Positions 1 through 8,825 are shown, counted from the stretch's first letter. The stretch is DNA of 64,000 bases from Rhizobium phaseoli (GCF_010668805.1 NZ_WUFT01000008.1:1-64000); one strand, 5' to 3'. Notes: generated from the letters alone by a model not told the origin. Translations and numbers: made by a program.

Positions 1-238
1 CGCGAGTGTCGGAATTGCCGACCCGATCGCCAACGTTGACCTGGAAACGGATGTAGCCTTCGATCTTGAGGCAGGTTTCGGTGCCCGGGATGTAGAAGTA
101 GCCGGTGCCGTAAGCGTCGCAGACGCGGACGTATTCAACCGGTTCCGGCTCGGCAGCAACAATAGCGTCAGCAGCCTGAGCACCGGAAACTACTGCGAGA
201 GCAGCAGCGGAGCCGAGAAGAAGGCTCTTGATGTTCAT
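1..238 (-). CDS. ropA: RopA-type outer-membrane porin, 5' part only
   Basis: This is the first 79 codons of an outer-membrane porin; the rest lies beyond position 1. The protein begins [20 protein letters not shown] with a typical signal peptide cleaved after AQA. The next segment contains [20 protein letters not shown] and a Cys-bearing ETCLKIEGY stretch, which is the mature N-terminus of the rhizobial RopA/Omp porin family (Porin_2). An ideal Shine-Dalgarno sequence (GGAGGT on the minus strand, 244-249) fixes the start at 238. The family forms trimeric beta-barrels for diffusion of small solutes and is usually among the most abundant outer-membrane proteins. Rhizobia carry several paralogues, so the exact ropA number is uncertain. 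Confidence 0.85.
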   Translation of the reverse strand, partial: MNIKSLLLGSAAALAVVSGAQAADAIVAAEPEPVEYVRVCDAYGTGYFYIPGTETCLKIEGYIRFQVNVGDRVGNSDTR

Positions 239-831
239 AAATGACCTCCAATTCAAAGTTTCGATCGGGTTTGAGATCTTTCGCTGAGCAGCGTTCCCTG
301 CCCCATCCCCGTGTTTCAAGAAGTGGACGATCCGTCGCCCTTGCTTCCGAGAGTGAAAATACAAGACGGCGGCCGTCACGCAATCACCAACTTGCTCGGA
401 TGGGTGGTTTGGGGAAGCCTTCCCGAAATCCTGTTGCTGAAAGGACACAAGTCGGGCAGCCGGCCGCGATTTCCTTTATTCTTTGTTAAGAAAAGCCTGA
501 TTTTGCGGCGGTTTAGGTTGGATCAACAGTGAACCGGACATGGGCTGCGCAACACATTTGCGACGGTTTTTTGACGAAATCCGGAGGCTGAAGGGATATC
601 GCGGCTGCGGCAAGCGTAACCAGAGATGCACAGAACCGGTTCTGCTGCTTGTCGGGGCATGCGAGCGGGCAGTGATTCCCTGCTGGCGATTCTCCCGCTC
701 AAAGGCGGAACGATTTTGTCATCGCGCCGCCACGAAGCAGACCGTCCAGCGACCGCAAGACATAGCTTGCCTAACCCCAGGTGGCTTCCGGCCGCACGAT
801 AAGGATTGAACTGAACTGGGGGAAATCAAAA
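239..831. other. Intergenic region between ropA and tRNA-Ser
   Basis: No convincing gene. The part next to ropA (about 239-530) would be its promoter and 5' leader on the minus strand. It includes an A/T-rich patch near 470-500, but I could not pick out a clean -35/-10 pair. The short open frames here have poor ribosome sites and no recognisable composition. An unrecognised small RNA cannot be excluded. Confidence 0.5.
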
Positions 832-923
832 TGGCGGAGAAGATGGGATTCGAACCCACGATACGCTTTTGACGTATACTCCCTTAGCAGGGGAGCGCCT
901 TCGACCAACTCGGCCACCTCTCC
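832..923 (-). tRNA. tRNA-Ser (anticodon GCU)
   Basis: On the minus strand this reads GGAGAGGTGGCCGAGTTGG at the 5' end and ends in TTCTCCG plus an encoded CCA. The acceptor stem pairs over seven positions with one G-U pair. The anticodon GCT (genomic AGC at 886-888) sits in the loop CTGCTAA, flanked by a CCCC/GGGG-type stem. A long variable arm (TATACG...CGTATC) and the T-loop GGTTCGAATCC follow, which is the class II architecture expected of serine tRNAs. It decodes AGC/AGU. Confidence 0.97.
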
Positions 924-932
924 GGTGCGGCC

Positions 933-961
933 TAACTATGGTGACCGGTCTGTGAATGCAA
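933..961 (-). promoter_or_regulatory. Sigma-70 type promoter of tRNA-Ser
   Basis: On the minus strand a -35 box TTGCAT (956-961) and a -10 box TAGTTA (933-938) are separated by exactly 17 bp. The -10 ends nine bases before the mature 5' end of the tRNA, so transcription would begin only a few bases upstream of it. Confidence 0.75.
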
Positions 962-1177
962 GGGTTTTTTCAGGTTTCACCAGAAGAAATGCAGTCGGCG
1001 GCATTTAGGCCGGTTCGGCAAACAGACCGCATTTGCTGGGGTGATCCGCGGAATTTGATCGCGCTTCGTTCTCTTTAGCGAAGAAGCTGCGCTTTGCCCC
1101 CCGGCGTCCGATAGGATTGGCGCGCCGAGCACGGCGTTTCCGCCGGCTGTGATTCCTTGCGAGGATCGGTCTTGAGC

Positions 1178-2395
1178 TCAGCCAAGCAGGCGCTTGAGGT
1201 CGGCGGAGGGATCGGCCAGAATCGATCTGTCGGGGTTGGTCCCGGATTCCAGTAGTTTTTTGCCGGTCACATAGGCTTTGGCGTCGTTGATGGCATCGAC
1301 GGCAATCAGCAGGCCTTGCCTGAAGTACCAGACCGAATGGGCGCCTTCGCGGGCGCCGGGGCGCAGCAGCGTTTCGTCATAACCGAGGTTGAAGCCGGCG
1401 ATCTGCAGCTTGACATCATACTGGTCGGACCAGAACCACGGCTTCGGATCATATGGCGCGCTGCCACCGGCGATGACGGCTGCCGCCGCTTCGGCCTGGT
1501 CGACGGCGTTCTGCACCGATTCGAGCCTGATGCGGCCACCCTGCCAGGGAAGGGCTGCGCAATCGCCGGCGGCAAAGATCGCCGGATCGGAGGTGCGGGC
1601 GAATTCGTCGACGACAATGCCGTTGGCGACGTCGAGGCCGGCTTCCTTGGCGAGCTGGTCATTCGGCACGACGCCGATGCCGACGACGGCAAAGTCGATG
1701 TCGATTACCGATCCGTCGGAAAGCGCGGCGCCAGTGACGCGGCCATCCTTACCGACCAGATGCTTGAGCCCTGTTTTCTCGCGGATCACCACGTCATGGG
1801 CCTGATGGATCCCGCGCATGATGTCGGCGGTCTCCTTCGCAGCCACGCGCTGCAGGATGCGGTCGGCCATTTCGATGACGGTGACCTCAAGGCCGCGGTA
1901 GCGGGCAACGGCTGCCGCCTCGAGGCCGATATAACCGCCGCCGATGATGAGGACGCGGCGACCGGGGCGCATTTCGTCAGCGAGCAGATCGGCATCGCGC
2001 TTGTCGCGGGCGACGTAGACGCCGTCGAGATCACCGCCGATTGCGGCCGGCAGCCGGCGCGGCGTCGAGCCGGTGGCGAGCGCCAGCATGCCATAATCGA
2101 GAACGGAGCCGTCCTGCAGCAGAACCTGCTTGCTGTCCGGCTTGATCTGCTCGGCCCATGTGGAAAGGCGAAGGTCGACGTCATTGTCGCCGTACCAGTG
2201 CTCGTCGCGGAACAGCAAACGGTCGAAGGCCATTTCGCCGAGCAGGTATTTCTTCGAAAGCGGCGGGCGCTGATAAGGCGCCACGTCTTCGGCGCCGATA
2301 AGGGTGATCGGGCGCGTGTCCTTCAAGGCACGCAGCTTGGCCGCCAATGCAAAACCAGCCTGCCCCGCGCCGATGATCACCAGTCTATCCGTCAC
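1178..2395 (-). CDS. FAD-dependent ferredoxin/rubredoxin reductase-like oxidoreductase
   Basis: 405 residues. The N-terminus has a Rossmann FAD motif (VIIGAGQAGFALAAKL, about residues 5-20). A second nucleotide-binding motif (VLIIGGGYIGLEAAAVARYRG) for NAD(P)H follows near 145-165, then the late FAD motif IFAAGDCAALP near 270 and a reductase C-terminal domain. This is the arrangement of the ferredoxin reductases that feed Rieske or P450 systems (BphA4/putidaredoxin reductase class). I start it at the GTG at 2395 because AGGAG lies seven bases upstream (2403-2407); the ATG at 2428 has no such site. It lies 87 bases downstream of iolY on the same strand and may be co-transcribed. No ferredoxin or oxygenase partner is adjacent, so the substrate is unknown. 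Confidence 0.88.
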   Translation of the reverse strand: MTDRLVIIGAGQAGFALAAKLRALKDTRPITLIGAEDVAPYQRPPLSKKYLLGEMAFDRLLFRDEHWYGDNDVDLRLSTWAEQIKPDSKQVLLQDGSVLDYGMLALATGSTPRRLPAAIGGDLDGVYVARDKRDADLLADEMRPGRRVLIIGGGYIGLEAAAVARYRGLEVTVIEMADRILQRVAAKETADIMRGIHQAHDVVIREKTGLKHLVGKDGRVTGAALSDGSVIDIDFAVVGIGVVPNDQLAKEAGLDVANGIVVDEFARTSDPAIFAAGDCAALPWQGGRIRLESVQNAVDQAEAAAAVIAGGSAPYDPKPWFWSDQYDVKLQIAGFNLGYDETLLRPGAREGAHSVWYFRQGLLIAVDAINDAKAYVTGKKLLESGTNPDRSILADPSADLKRLLG

Positions 2396-2482
2396 GATCT
2401 CACTCCTGAAACGAGGCCCGACACTCATGCCAAGGCCTATCCCCTGCCCTATGCGCCGTCAACGGAAAGCAGCTTCTTACCT

Positions 2483-3598
2483 TCAGCCGATCTCGATCCA
2501 GCGACGCTCGTGGAAGGACTGTGCCATGGCATGCACCGACTTCTCTATCCTGAGACCGTCTTTAAATGTCACGATCGACGACGGCTCGCCCGATATCGCC
2601 CGGATCAGCTCGCGGCATTCGATGATCTTCAGATCGTTGAAGCCGAGGCCGTGGCCGGGCGCCGGGATGAACCGATCATAGGGCCGATGGGCTGGTGCCG
2701 CCAGTATCTTGCGGAAACCTTGTTCCGAGCCGCGACCCTCCGCCTGATAGAGTTCGAATTCGTTCATCCGCTCCTGGTCGTAGACGATCGAGCCCTTCGA
2801 ACCGTAAATCTGCAGGGCGATGCGGCCCTTGCGGCCCCAGGCGGCGCGATTCGCCATCAAGACAGCGGAGATGCCGCCGCCAAGCCGCATCAGCACGTTG
2901 GCAGCATCGTGATTTTCGACGGCACGGCGGCCACCGTCGCTGAGCGGTCGGTCGGCATAGGGCTTCAGCATATCGGTTATAACAGCCTCGACATGGCCAA
3001 AGAGATACCAGAGCAGCGACAGCGGGTGCACGGCGAAATCGTCGAGCGCGCCGTAGCCGGCGGAAAGCTCGCTCTTCCAATAGAAGAAGACATCGGGATC
3101 GGCCATGAAATCCTCGTCCATCTCGACGCGGATATGATTGACCGTGCCGATGGCGCCCTCGCCGACAAGCGTCTTGATATGCCGCATGACGGGATTCTGA
3201 ATGTAATTATAGCCGAGGGCGGCAATCTTGCCGGAGCGCTCCGCCGTTTGCAGCATGCGCTCGGCTTCGGCATAGGCAGGCGCCATCGGCTTTTCGCACC
3301 AGATGTGCTTGCCGGCCTCAAGGGCTGCAATCGCCATCTCGGCGTGGAACTGGTTGGGCGTGGTGACCGAGACGACGTCGACCTCGGGGTCGGCGATCAG
3401 TTCCCGCCAGTCGGCCGTCGCCTTCTGGAAGCCGAATTCACTGGCCCGCGTCTGCGCCAGCCCGGCATTGGCTTCGGCCAGATGCACGAGACGCGGACGC
3501 TCGACATCGCCGAACACCGTCTTCACCGCATTCCACGCCAGCGCATGGCATTTGCCCATGTAGCCGGTGCCGATCAAACCGATGCCAAGTGACTTCAT
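2483..3598 (-). CDS. iolY: Gfo/Idh/MocA-family inositol dehydrogenase-like oxidoreductase (IolY-type)
   Basis: 371 residues. The N-terminal NAD-binding Rossmann motif is LGIGLIGTGYMGKCHA and the family's EKP signature appears as HIWCEKPMAPAY near residue 95. The C-terminal half is the alpha/beta substrate domain of GFO_IDH_MocA enzymes. The start at 3598 is set by GGAGGAG (3605-3611) six bases upstream; an earlier ATG at 3613 has no site. It is divergent from iolR. In Sinorhizobium meliloti the gene in this position is iolY, an oxidoreductase linked to use of inositol isomers such as scyllo-inositol and controlled by IolR (from memory). The family and location support the call; the isomer specificity is inferred. 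Confidence 0.8.
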   Translation of the reverse strand: MKSLGIGLIGTGYMGKCHALAWNAVKTVFGDVERPRLVHLAEANAGLAQTRASEFGFQKATADWRELIADPEVDVVSVTTPNQFHAEMAIAALEAGKHIWCEKPMAPAYAEAERMLQTAERSGKIAALGYNYIQNPVMRHIKTLVGEGAIGTVNHIRVEMDEDFMADPDVFFYWKSELSAGYGALDDFAVHPLSLLWYLFGHVEAVITDMLKPYADRPLSDGGRRAVENHDAANVLMRLGGGISAVLMANRAAWGRKGRIALQIYGSKGSIVYDQERMNEFELYQAEGRGSEQGFRKILAAPAHRPYDRFIPAPGHGLGFNDLKIIECRELIRAISGEPSSIVTFKDGLRIEKSVHAMAQSFHERRWIEIG

Positions 3599-3631
3599 TT
3601 CCGTCTCCTCCAAAGCTGCGCGCGGATTTTT

Positions 3632-3645
3632 GGAATATTTGGATC
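3632..3645. promoter_or_regulatory. Imperfect IolR-type operator upstream of iolY
   Basis: GGAA-TATTTG-GATC: the left half-site is perfect and the right half diverges (TTCC expected). It lies 34 bases upstream of the iolY start, in its 5' leader or promoter. It shares GGAATATTTG with the site at 3773. Confidence 0.45.
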
Positions 3646-3772
3646 ATTTTGACAAGAGAGTTGTCCGCAGGCATTTTCGCGCTTCTCCCGAAAAATTGTT
3701 CAAAACCCTTCAATTACAGAGGATTAAAAACAATTAGGCGTGTGATTTGAAATCGTCTATGCTCAACAATAT

Positions 3773-3786
3773 GGAATATTTGTTTC
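3773..3786. promoter_or_regulatory. IolR-type operator upstream of iolR
   Basis: GGAA-TATTTG-TTTC matches the GGAA-N6-TTCC architecture with one mismatch and lies 19 bases before the iolR start. A weak -35 (TTGAAA, 3747-3752) with a 17-bp spacer would put the -10 at 3770-3775, so a bound repressor would cover the -10/+1 region. This suggests autorepression. Confidence 0.5.
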
Positions 3787-3804
3787 ATCTCGCGGGCAGC
3801 AAGC

Positions 3805-4680
3805 ATGGATAACGATCCCCAGAGGCAGGCGCGCGTCCCGCGCGATTTCGAAAGCCTGCGCAGCACCATCATCGAGCGCAAGGCGAATATGCCGAAGCGG
3901 CTGGCGCAGGTCGCCGCCTTCGCGCTCGGCAATCCCGACGAGATCGCCTTCGGCACGACGGCAAGCATTGCAGCCGCCTCCGACGTCCAGCCTTCGACGC
4001 TGGTGCGCCTGGCGCATCATCTGGGTTACGAAGGCTTCTCCGACCTGCAGAGCATCTTCCGCGAACGGCTGCGCGACCGAACGCTGAGCTATGAAGAGCG
4101 GCTCGTCACGCTGGAGCAAACCAGCGGCGACGACGAGGACGCCAATCTGCTTTCCGGTTTCATTGCCGCTGCCAGCCAGTCGGTCAATCGGCTGGCGGCG
4201 ACCGTGCAGAGCGATACGTTCACGAAAGCGGTGAGTATCCTTGCCGCCGCCGAAACGATCTATCTGATCGCCAAACGGCGTTCCTACCCGCTGACGGCGC
4301 ACATGACCTATGCTTTTTCCAAGCTCAACATCCGCCACCAGATCGTCGCCTCGCCGAACGGCGTCGACCCCGAAATGGTGCAGTTCGCAACACCGAAGGA
4401 TGCGGCGATCGCCGCGAGCTTCTCGCCCTATGCGGCCGACAGTCTCAGTCAGAGCCAGGAACTTGCCGACCGCGGCGTCCCCGTCATCGCGATCACCGAT
4501 TCGGCGTTCTCGCCGCTTGCCGCCTGCGCCACGCACTGGTTCGAGGTGGCGGAAGCCGATTTCGCCGGCTTCCGCTCGCTTTCTGCTTCGATGGCGCTCA
4601 CCATGGCGCTCCCGGTGGCGATCGCCGAACGGCGCCGCAAGCTTCACCATCCAAAAGCTGGGAAAGCGAAAATGGAATAA
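3805..4680 (+). CDS. iolR: RpiR-family transcriptional repressor of inositol catabolism
   Basis: 291 residues. Residues about 10-85 form the HTH_6/RpiR DNA-binding domain (KRLAQVAAFALGNPDEIAFG, then SDVQPSTLVRLAHHLGYEGF). Residues about 125-260 form a SIS sugar-phosphate isomerase fold, which binds phosphorylated ligands in this family. It sits between divergent iolY and downstream iolCDEB, as in other rhizobia where IolR represses the pathway. The inducer there is thought to be a late phosphorylated intermediate made by IolC. Its stop codon lies inside the operator at 4674. The ATG at 3805 begins the family-like N-terminus (MDNDPQRQARVPRDFE). Confidence 0.9.
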   Translation: MDNDPQRQARVPRDFESLRSTIIERKANMPKRLAQVAAFALGNPDEIAFGTTASIAAASDVQPSTLVRLAHHLGYEGFSDLQSIFRERLRDRTLSYEERLVTLEQTSGDDEDANLLSGFIAAASQSVNRLAATVQSDTFTKAVSILAAAETIYLIAKRRSYPLTAHMTYAFSKLNIRHQIVASPNGVDPEMVQFATPKDAAIAASFSPYAADSLSQSQELADRGVPVIAITDSAFSPLAACATHWFEVAEADFAGFRSLSASMALTMALPVAIAERRRKLHHPKAGKAKME

Positions 4681-4687
4681 ACATTCC
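4674..4687. promoter_or_regulatory. Perfect IolR-type operator upstream of iolC
   Basis: GGAA-TAAACA-TTCC is a perfect inverted pair with a 6-bp centre. It overlaps the iolR stop codon and ends three bases before the iolC -35 box. The site at 4704 begins exactly 30 bp later, nearly three helical turns. Confidence 0.65.
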
Positions 4688-4690
4688 GAA

Positions 4691-4719
4691 TTGACAAAAT
4701 AACGGAACCGATGTTTCAT
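4691..4719 (+). promoter_or_regulatory. iolC promoter
   Basis: A -35 box TTGACA (4691-4696), a 17-bp spacer and a -10 like TTTCAT (4714-4719). It lies between and under two IolR-type sites, about 55 bases upstream of the iolC start, and fits a repressible sigma-70 promoter. Confidence 0.6.
4704..4717. promoter_or_regulatory. Second IolR-type operator in the iolC promoter
   Basis: GGAA-CCGATG-TTTC differs from GGAA-N6-TTCC at one position, and it has the same right half as the site at 3773. It covers the spacer and the -10 of the iolC promoter, a position from which a bound protein would block RNA polymerase. Confidence 0.5.
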
Positions 4720-4773
4720 TATTCACAAATTCGCAGGCACTGGAAGCCGCGCAAAATCTAGCGGGAGGACATC

Positions 4774-6708
4774 ATGGTACAATCGAATCCGAGCTCACAG
4801 CCGGAGCCGGCGCTTGATGTAATCACAATCGGCCGCTCCTCGGTCGATCTTTACGGCCAGCAGATCGGTTCGCGGCTGGAGGATATTGCCTCCTTCGCCA
4901 AGTCCGTCGGCGGCTGCCCGGCCAATATCGCCATCGGCACGGCACGGCTTGGCCTCAAATCCGGTCTCATCACCCGCGTCGGCGACGAGCAGATGGGACG
5001 CTTCATCCGCGAGCAGTCGGCGCGCGAAGGCGTGGCAACAGACGGTATCGTCACCGACAAGGAGCGGCTGACAGCGCTGGTGCTGCTTGCGGTCGAGGCC
5101 GAGGGCGTGTCGCCGATGATCTTCTATCGGTCCGACTGCGCCGACATGGCGCTCGATGAAGGCGATATCAATGAGAACTTCATTAAATCGTCGCGCGCCG
5201 TTCTGGTTTCCGGCACGCATTTCTCCAGGCCAAATACCGAGGCCGCGCAACGCAAGGCGATTCGCATCGCCAAGGCGAACGGCCGCAAGGTGATCTTCGA
5301 CATCGACTACCGGCCGAACCTCTGGGGCCTTGCCGGCCATGCGGAAGGCTTCGAGCGCTACGTGAAATCCGACCGGGTCTCCTCGAAGATGAAGGAGACG
5401 CTGCCGGATTGCGATCTCATCATCGGCACCGAAGAGGAGATCCTGATCGCTTCCGGCGCCGACGACGTGCTCGGCGCGCTGAAGGAGATTCGTCGCCTGT
5501 CGCCGGCGACGATCGTGCTCAAGCGCGGCGCGATGGGCTGCATCGTTTATGACGGGCCGATCGCCGACGATCTTGAAGCCGGCATCGTCGGCGAGGGTTT
5601 TCCGATCGAAGTCTTCAACGTGCTCGGCGCCGGCGATGCTTTCATGTCCGGCTTCCTGCGCGGCTTCCTGCGCGACGAGCCGCTAAAGACCTGCGCCACC
5701 TGGGCCAATGCCTGCGGCGCGTTTGCCGTCTCCCGTCTGCTCTGCTCGCCGGAATATCCGACCTGGGCGGAACTCGATTACTTCCTGAAGACCGGCAGCC
5801 AGCATCGGGCGCTGCGCAAGGACGAGGCGATCAACCATATCCACTGGGCATCGACCCGGCGCGGCGAAATCCCGCTGCTGATGGCGCTGGCGATCGATCA
5901 CCGTTCGCAGCTTGTCAGCGTCGCCGATGAGCTCGGCGTCGGTCATGAGAAGATCGTCGCCTTCAAGCGGCTGGCGGTCGCCGCAGCGGCGCGGGTTTCG
6001 AATGGCCGTGACGGCTACGGCATGCTGATCGACGAACGGTTCGGCCGCGACGCCTTCTTCGACGCGGCGACGAAGAATTTCTCCTGGATCGGCCGGCCGG
6101 TGGAACTGCCGGGCTCGAAGCCGCTGCGTTTCGAATTCAGCCAGGATATCGGCTCGCAGCTGGTGGAATGGCCGCTCGGCCATTGCATCAAGTGCCTGTG
6201 CTTCTACCATCCCGACGATCCGGCCGAATTGAAGAGTGAGCAGCAGGAGAAGCTGCGCACCCTGTTCGAGGCCGCCCGCAAGGTCGGGCGCGAGCTGCTG
6301 GTCGAGATCATTGCCGGCAAGAACGGACCGCTGACGGACGATACGATCGCAACCGCGCTGGAGGAACTCTATGCACTCGGCATCAAGCCGGACTGGTGGA
6401 AGCTCGAGCCGCAGGCATCGAGCGAAGCCTGGAAGAAGATCGATGCGGTGATCGCCAAAAACGATCCCTTGTGCCGCGGTATCGTGCTCTTGGGGCTCGA
6501 AGCGCCCGCCGACGAGCTGATCTCCTGCTTCGAGGCGACGCTGGCCGCCCCTTCGGTGAAGGGCTTCGCCGTTGGCCGGACGATCTTTGCCGATGCGGCG
6601 CGCGCCTGGCTTTCGGGCGCAATGAACGACGAGGAAGCGATCACCGATATGGCCGGCCGCTTCCGGCAGCTGACAGAGGCGTGGCTGAAGACGCGCGAGC
6701 GTCGGTAG
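4774..6708 (+). CDS. iolC: Bifunctional IolC: 5-dehydro-2-deoxygluconokinase fused to a DUF2090 aldolase-like domain
   Basis: 644 residues, about twice the length of Bacillus IolC. Residues about 15-330 are a PfkB-family sugar kinase. VGGCPANIAIGTARLG lies near the N-terminus and the anion-hole/catalytic signature NVLGAGDAF falls near residue 285, with the Asp as catalytic base. This half phosphorylates 2-deoxy-5-keto-D-gluconate. Residues about 340-640 are a DUF2090 domain with TIM-barrel aldolase-like sequence, often annotated as the following aldolase step that yields malonate semialdehyde and DHAP. The fusion is common in alphaproteobacteria. GGGAGG (4762-4767) precedes the ATG. It is first gene of iolCDEB. 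Confidence 0.93.
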   Translation: MVQSNPSSQPEPALDVITIGRSSVDLYGQQIGSRLEDIASFAKSVGGCPANIAIGTARLGLKSGLITRVGDEQMGRFIREQSAREGVATDGIVTDKERLTALVLLAVEAEGVSPMIFYRSDCADMALDEGDINENFIKSSRAVLVSGTHFSRPNTEAAQRKAIRIAKANGRKVIFDIDYRPNLWGLAGHAEGFERYVKSDRVSSKMKETLPDCDLIIGTEEEILIASGADDVLGALKEIRRLSPATIVLKRGAMGCIVYDGPIADDLEAGIVGEGFPIEVFNVLGAGDAFMSGFLRGFLRDEPLKTCATWANACGAFAVSRLLCSPEYPTWAELDYFLKTGSQHRALRKDEAINHIHWASTRRGEIPLLMALAIDHRSQLVSVADELGVGHEKIVAFKRLAVAAAARVSNGRDGYGMLIDERFGRDAFFDAATKNFSWIGRPVELPGSKPLRFEFSQDIGSQLVEWPLGHCIKCLCFYHPDDPAELKSEQQEKLRTLFEAARKVGRELLVEIIAGKNGPLTDDTIATALEELYALGIKPDWWKLEPQASSEAWKKIDAVIAKNDPLCRGIVLLGLEAPADELISCFEATLAAPSVKGFAVGRTIFADAARAWLSGAMNDEEAITDMAGRFRQLTEAWLKTRERR

Positions 6709-6719
6709 GAAAATTAAGG

Positions 6720-6873
6720 CCCCTCCCCAACCCCTCCCCACAAGGGGGAGGGACTTACGCGGAGCACCGCTCAGTGTCAGGCAGCGCCCTCCTATAGGAA
6801 GAGACGCTGAAATTTGCCTGAGGTAGCGCCGCAAATTAAGTCCCTCCCCCTTGTGGGAGGGGTTGGGGAGGGG
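6720..6873. repeat. RIME-type palindromic intergenic element, copy 1
   Basis: Arms of 38 bp (6720-6757) and 37 bp (6837-6873) are inverted copies differing by a single C. Each arm holds its own smaller hairpin (CCCTCCCC, ACAA, GGGGGAGGG). Two palindromes around a roughly 80-bp core fit the Rhizobium-specific intergenic mosaic elements (RIME). It fills most of the gap between iolC and iolD and would be transcribed as a very stable stem within the operon mRNA. Confidence 0.75.
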
Positions 6874-6909
6874 AAAACAGATAGAGTGTCAAAAGTCCGG
6901 GAGGCCCCG

Positions 6910-8760
6910 ATGGGCAAGACGATACGGTTGACGATGGCGCAGGCCGTCGCACATTTCCTCAAAAAGCAGATGACTGTTGTCGACGGCAAAAAGGTGCCGA
7001 TCTTCGGCGGCGTCTGGGCGATCTTCGGTCACGGCAACGTCGCCGGTATGGGCGAGGCGCTCTATCAGGTGCGTGGCGAGTTGACGACCTATCGCGCCCA
7101 CAACGAGCAGGGCATGGCGCATGCCGCGATCGCCTATGCCAAGGCGAATTTCCGCAGCCGCTTCATGGCCTGCACCACCTCGATCGGCCCCGGCGCGCTG
7201 AACATGGTCACGGCCGCCGGCGTCGCGCATGTCAATCGTATTCCCGTTCTTTTCCTGCCGGGCGACGTCTTTGCCAACCGCGCGCCGGACCCGGTGCTGC
7301 AGCAGATCGAGGATTTCGGCGACGGCACGGTTTCGGCCAATGATGCCTTCCGTCCGGTTTCGCGCTATTTCGACCGTATCACCCGGCCCGAGCAGATCAT
7401 TTCCGCGCTGAAGCGCGCCATGCAAGTGCTCACGGATCCGCTGGATTGCGGCCCGGTGACCTTGTCGCTCTGCCAGGACGTCCAGGCAGAAGCCTATGAT
7501 TATCCGGAAAGCCTGTTTGATGAAAAAGTCTGGACGACCCGCCGGCCGCAGCCGGATGCGGACGAGCTGGCGAATGCCATTGCGCTGATCAAGGCCTCGC
7601 AGAAGCCGGTGATCGTTGCCGGCGGCGGCGTGCTTTATTCGCAGGCGACGAAGGAGCTTGCCGCCTTTGCCGAGGCCCACGCCATTCCGGTCGTCGTCAC
7701 CCAGGCCGGCAAGTCGTCGATCAACGAGACCCATCCGCTGGCGCTTGGCTCGGTCGGCGTCACCGGCACATCGGCGGCGAATGCGATTGCCGAAGAGACG
7801 GATCTCGTTATCGCCGTCGGCACCCGCTGCCAGGATTTTACCACCGGCTCCTGGGCGCTGTTCAAGAACGATAGTCTGAGGATGATCGGTCTCAATATCG
7901 CCGCCTATGATGCGGTGAAGCATGACAGCCATCCGTTGGTCGCCGATGCCCGCGAAGGGCTGAAGGCGCTTTCATCAGGGCTTTCCGGCTGGAAGGCACC
8001 GGCGGCACTGGCCGAAAAGGCAACTGCGGAGAAGAAGGTCTGGATGGAGGCTGCCGCCAAAGCGTTGGCGACGACCAATGCCGCCCTGCCCTCCGACGCC
8101 CAGGTGATCGGCGCGGTGGCGCGCACGATGGGCGGCGAAAATACGACGGTACTTTGCGCTGCGGGCGGCCTTCCCGGCGAGTTGCACAAGCTCTGGCCGG
8201 CGACAGCGCCGGGCAGCTATCACATGGAGTATGGCTTTTCCTGCATGGGCTACGAGATTGCCGGCGGGCTCGGCGCCAAGATGGCGCATCCCGAACGCGA
8301 TGTGGTCGTCATGGTCGGCGACGGTTCCTACATGATGATGAATTCCGAGATCGCCACCTCGGTCATGCTCGGCCTCAAGCTCAACATCGTCGTGCTCGAC
8401 AATCGCGGCTATGGCTGCATCAACCGACTGCAGATGGGCACCGGCGGCGCCAACTTCAACAATCTGCTCAAGGACTCCTATCACGAGGTGATGCCGGAGA
8501 TCGATTTCCGCGCGCATGCCGAAAGCATGGGCGCCATTGCCGTCAAGGTCGCCTCGATCACCGAGCTGGAGCAGGCGATCGCCGACTCGAAGAAGAACGA
8601 TCGCACCTCGGTCTTCCTCATCGACACCGATCCGCTGATCACCACGGAAGCCGGCGGCCACTGGTGGGATGTCGCGGTGCCGGAGGTCAGCCCCCGCGAA
8701 CAGGTCAACGAAGCGCGCAAGGGCTATGTCGACGCACGCGCCGCCCAGCGCATCGGCTAA
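6910..8760 (+). CDS. iolD: 3D-(3,5/4)-trihydroxycyclohexane-1,2-dione hydrolase (IolD)
   Basis: 616 residues. A thiamine-diphosphate enzyme that opens the trihydroxycyclohexanedione ring to 5-deoxyglucuronate. The ThDP N-terminal domain (FGHGNVAGMGEAL, with the catalytic Glu region in YRAHNEQGMAHAAI) is followed by a central domain (VIVAGGGVLYS). The C-terminal ThDP-binding motif VVVMVGDGSYMMMNSEIAT extends to NIVVLDNRGYG. The reading frame stays open upstream through the repeat, but GGGAGG (6899-6904) and family length place the start at 6910. It follows iolC and precedes iolE by 65 bases. Confidence 0.95.
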   Translation: MGKTIRLTMAQAVAHFLKKQMTVVDGKKVPIFGGVWAIFGHGNVAGMGEALYQVRGELTTYRAHNEQGMAHAAIAYAKANFRSRFMACTTSIGPGALNMVTAAGVAHVNRIPVLFLPGDVFANRAPDPVLQQIEDFGDGTVSANDAFRPVSRYFDRITRPEQIISALKRAMQVLTDPLDCGPVTLSLCQDVQAEAYDYPESLFDEKVWTTRRPQPDADELANAIALIKASQKPVIVAGGGVLYSQATKELAAFAEAHAIPVVVTQAGKSSINETHPLALGSVGVTGTSAANAIAEETDLVIAVGTRCQDFTTGSWALFKNDSLRMIGLNIAAYDAVKHDSHPLVADAREGLKALSSGLSGWKAPAALAEKATAEKKVWMEAAAKALATTNAALPSDAQVIGAVARTMGGENTTVLCAAGGLPGELHKLWPATAPGSYHMEYGFSCMGYEIAGGLGAKMAHPERDVVVMVGDGSYMMMNSEIATSVMLGLKLNIVVLDNRGYGCINRLQMGTGGANFNNLLKDSYHEVMPEIDFRAHAESMGAIAVKVASITELEQAIADSKKNDRTSVFLIDTDPLITTEAGGHWWDVAVPEVSPREQVNEARKGYVDARAAQRIG

Positions 8761-8825
8761 TCTATTGCTGTCATTTTTTCGGAGGAGCGGAACCGCTCTT
8801 CCGCAGTGCTTTTAAGGAGAATGTG

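Noticed and set aside
1316-3592. A 758-codon open frame on the plus strand, antisense to the flavoprotein and iolY genes
   Set aside because: It is an antisense shadow made possible by high GC content. The minus-strand proteins have clear families and ribosome sites; the plus-strand product has none.
6814-6909. Extension of the iolD frame upstream through the palindromic repeat
   Set aside because: The repeat is non-coding, family length fits the start at 6910, and GGGAGG lies before that start. The same reasoning excludes the iolB extension at 9796-9936.
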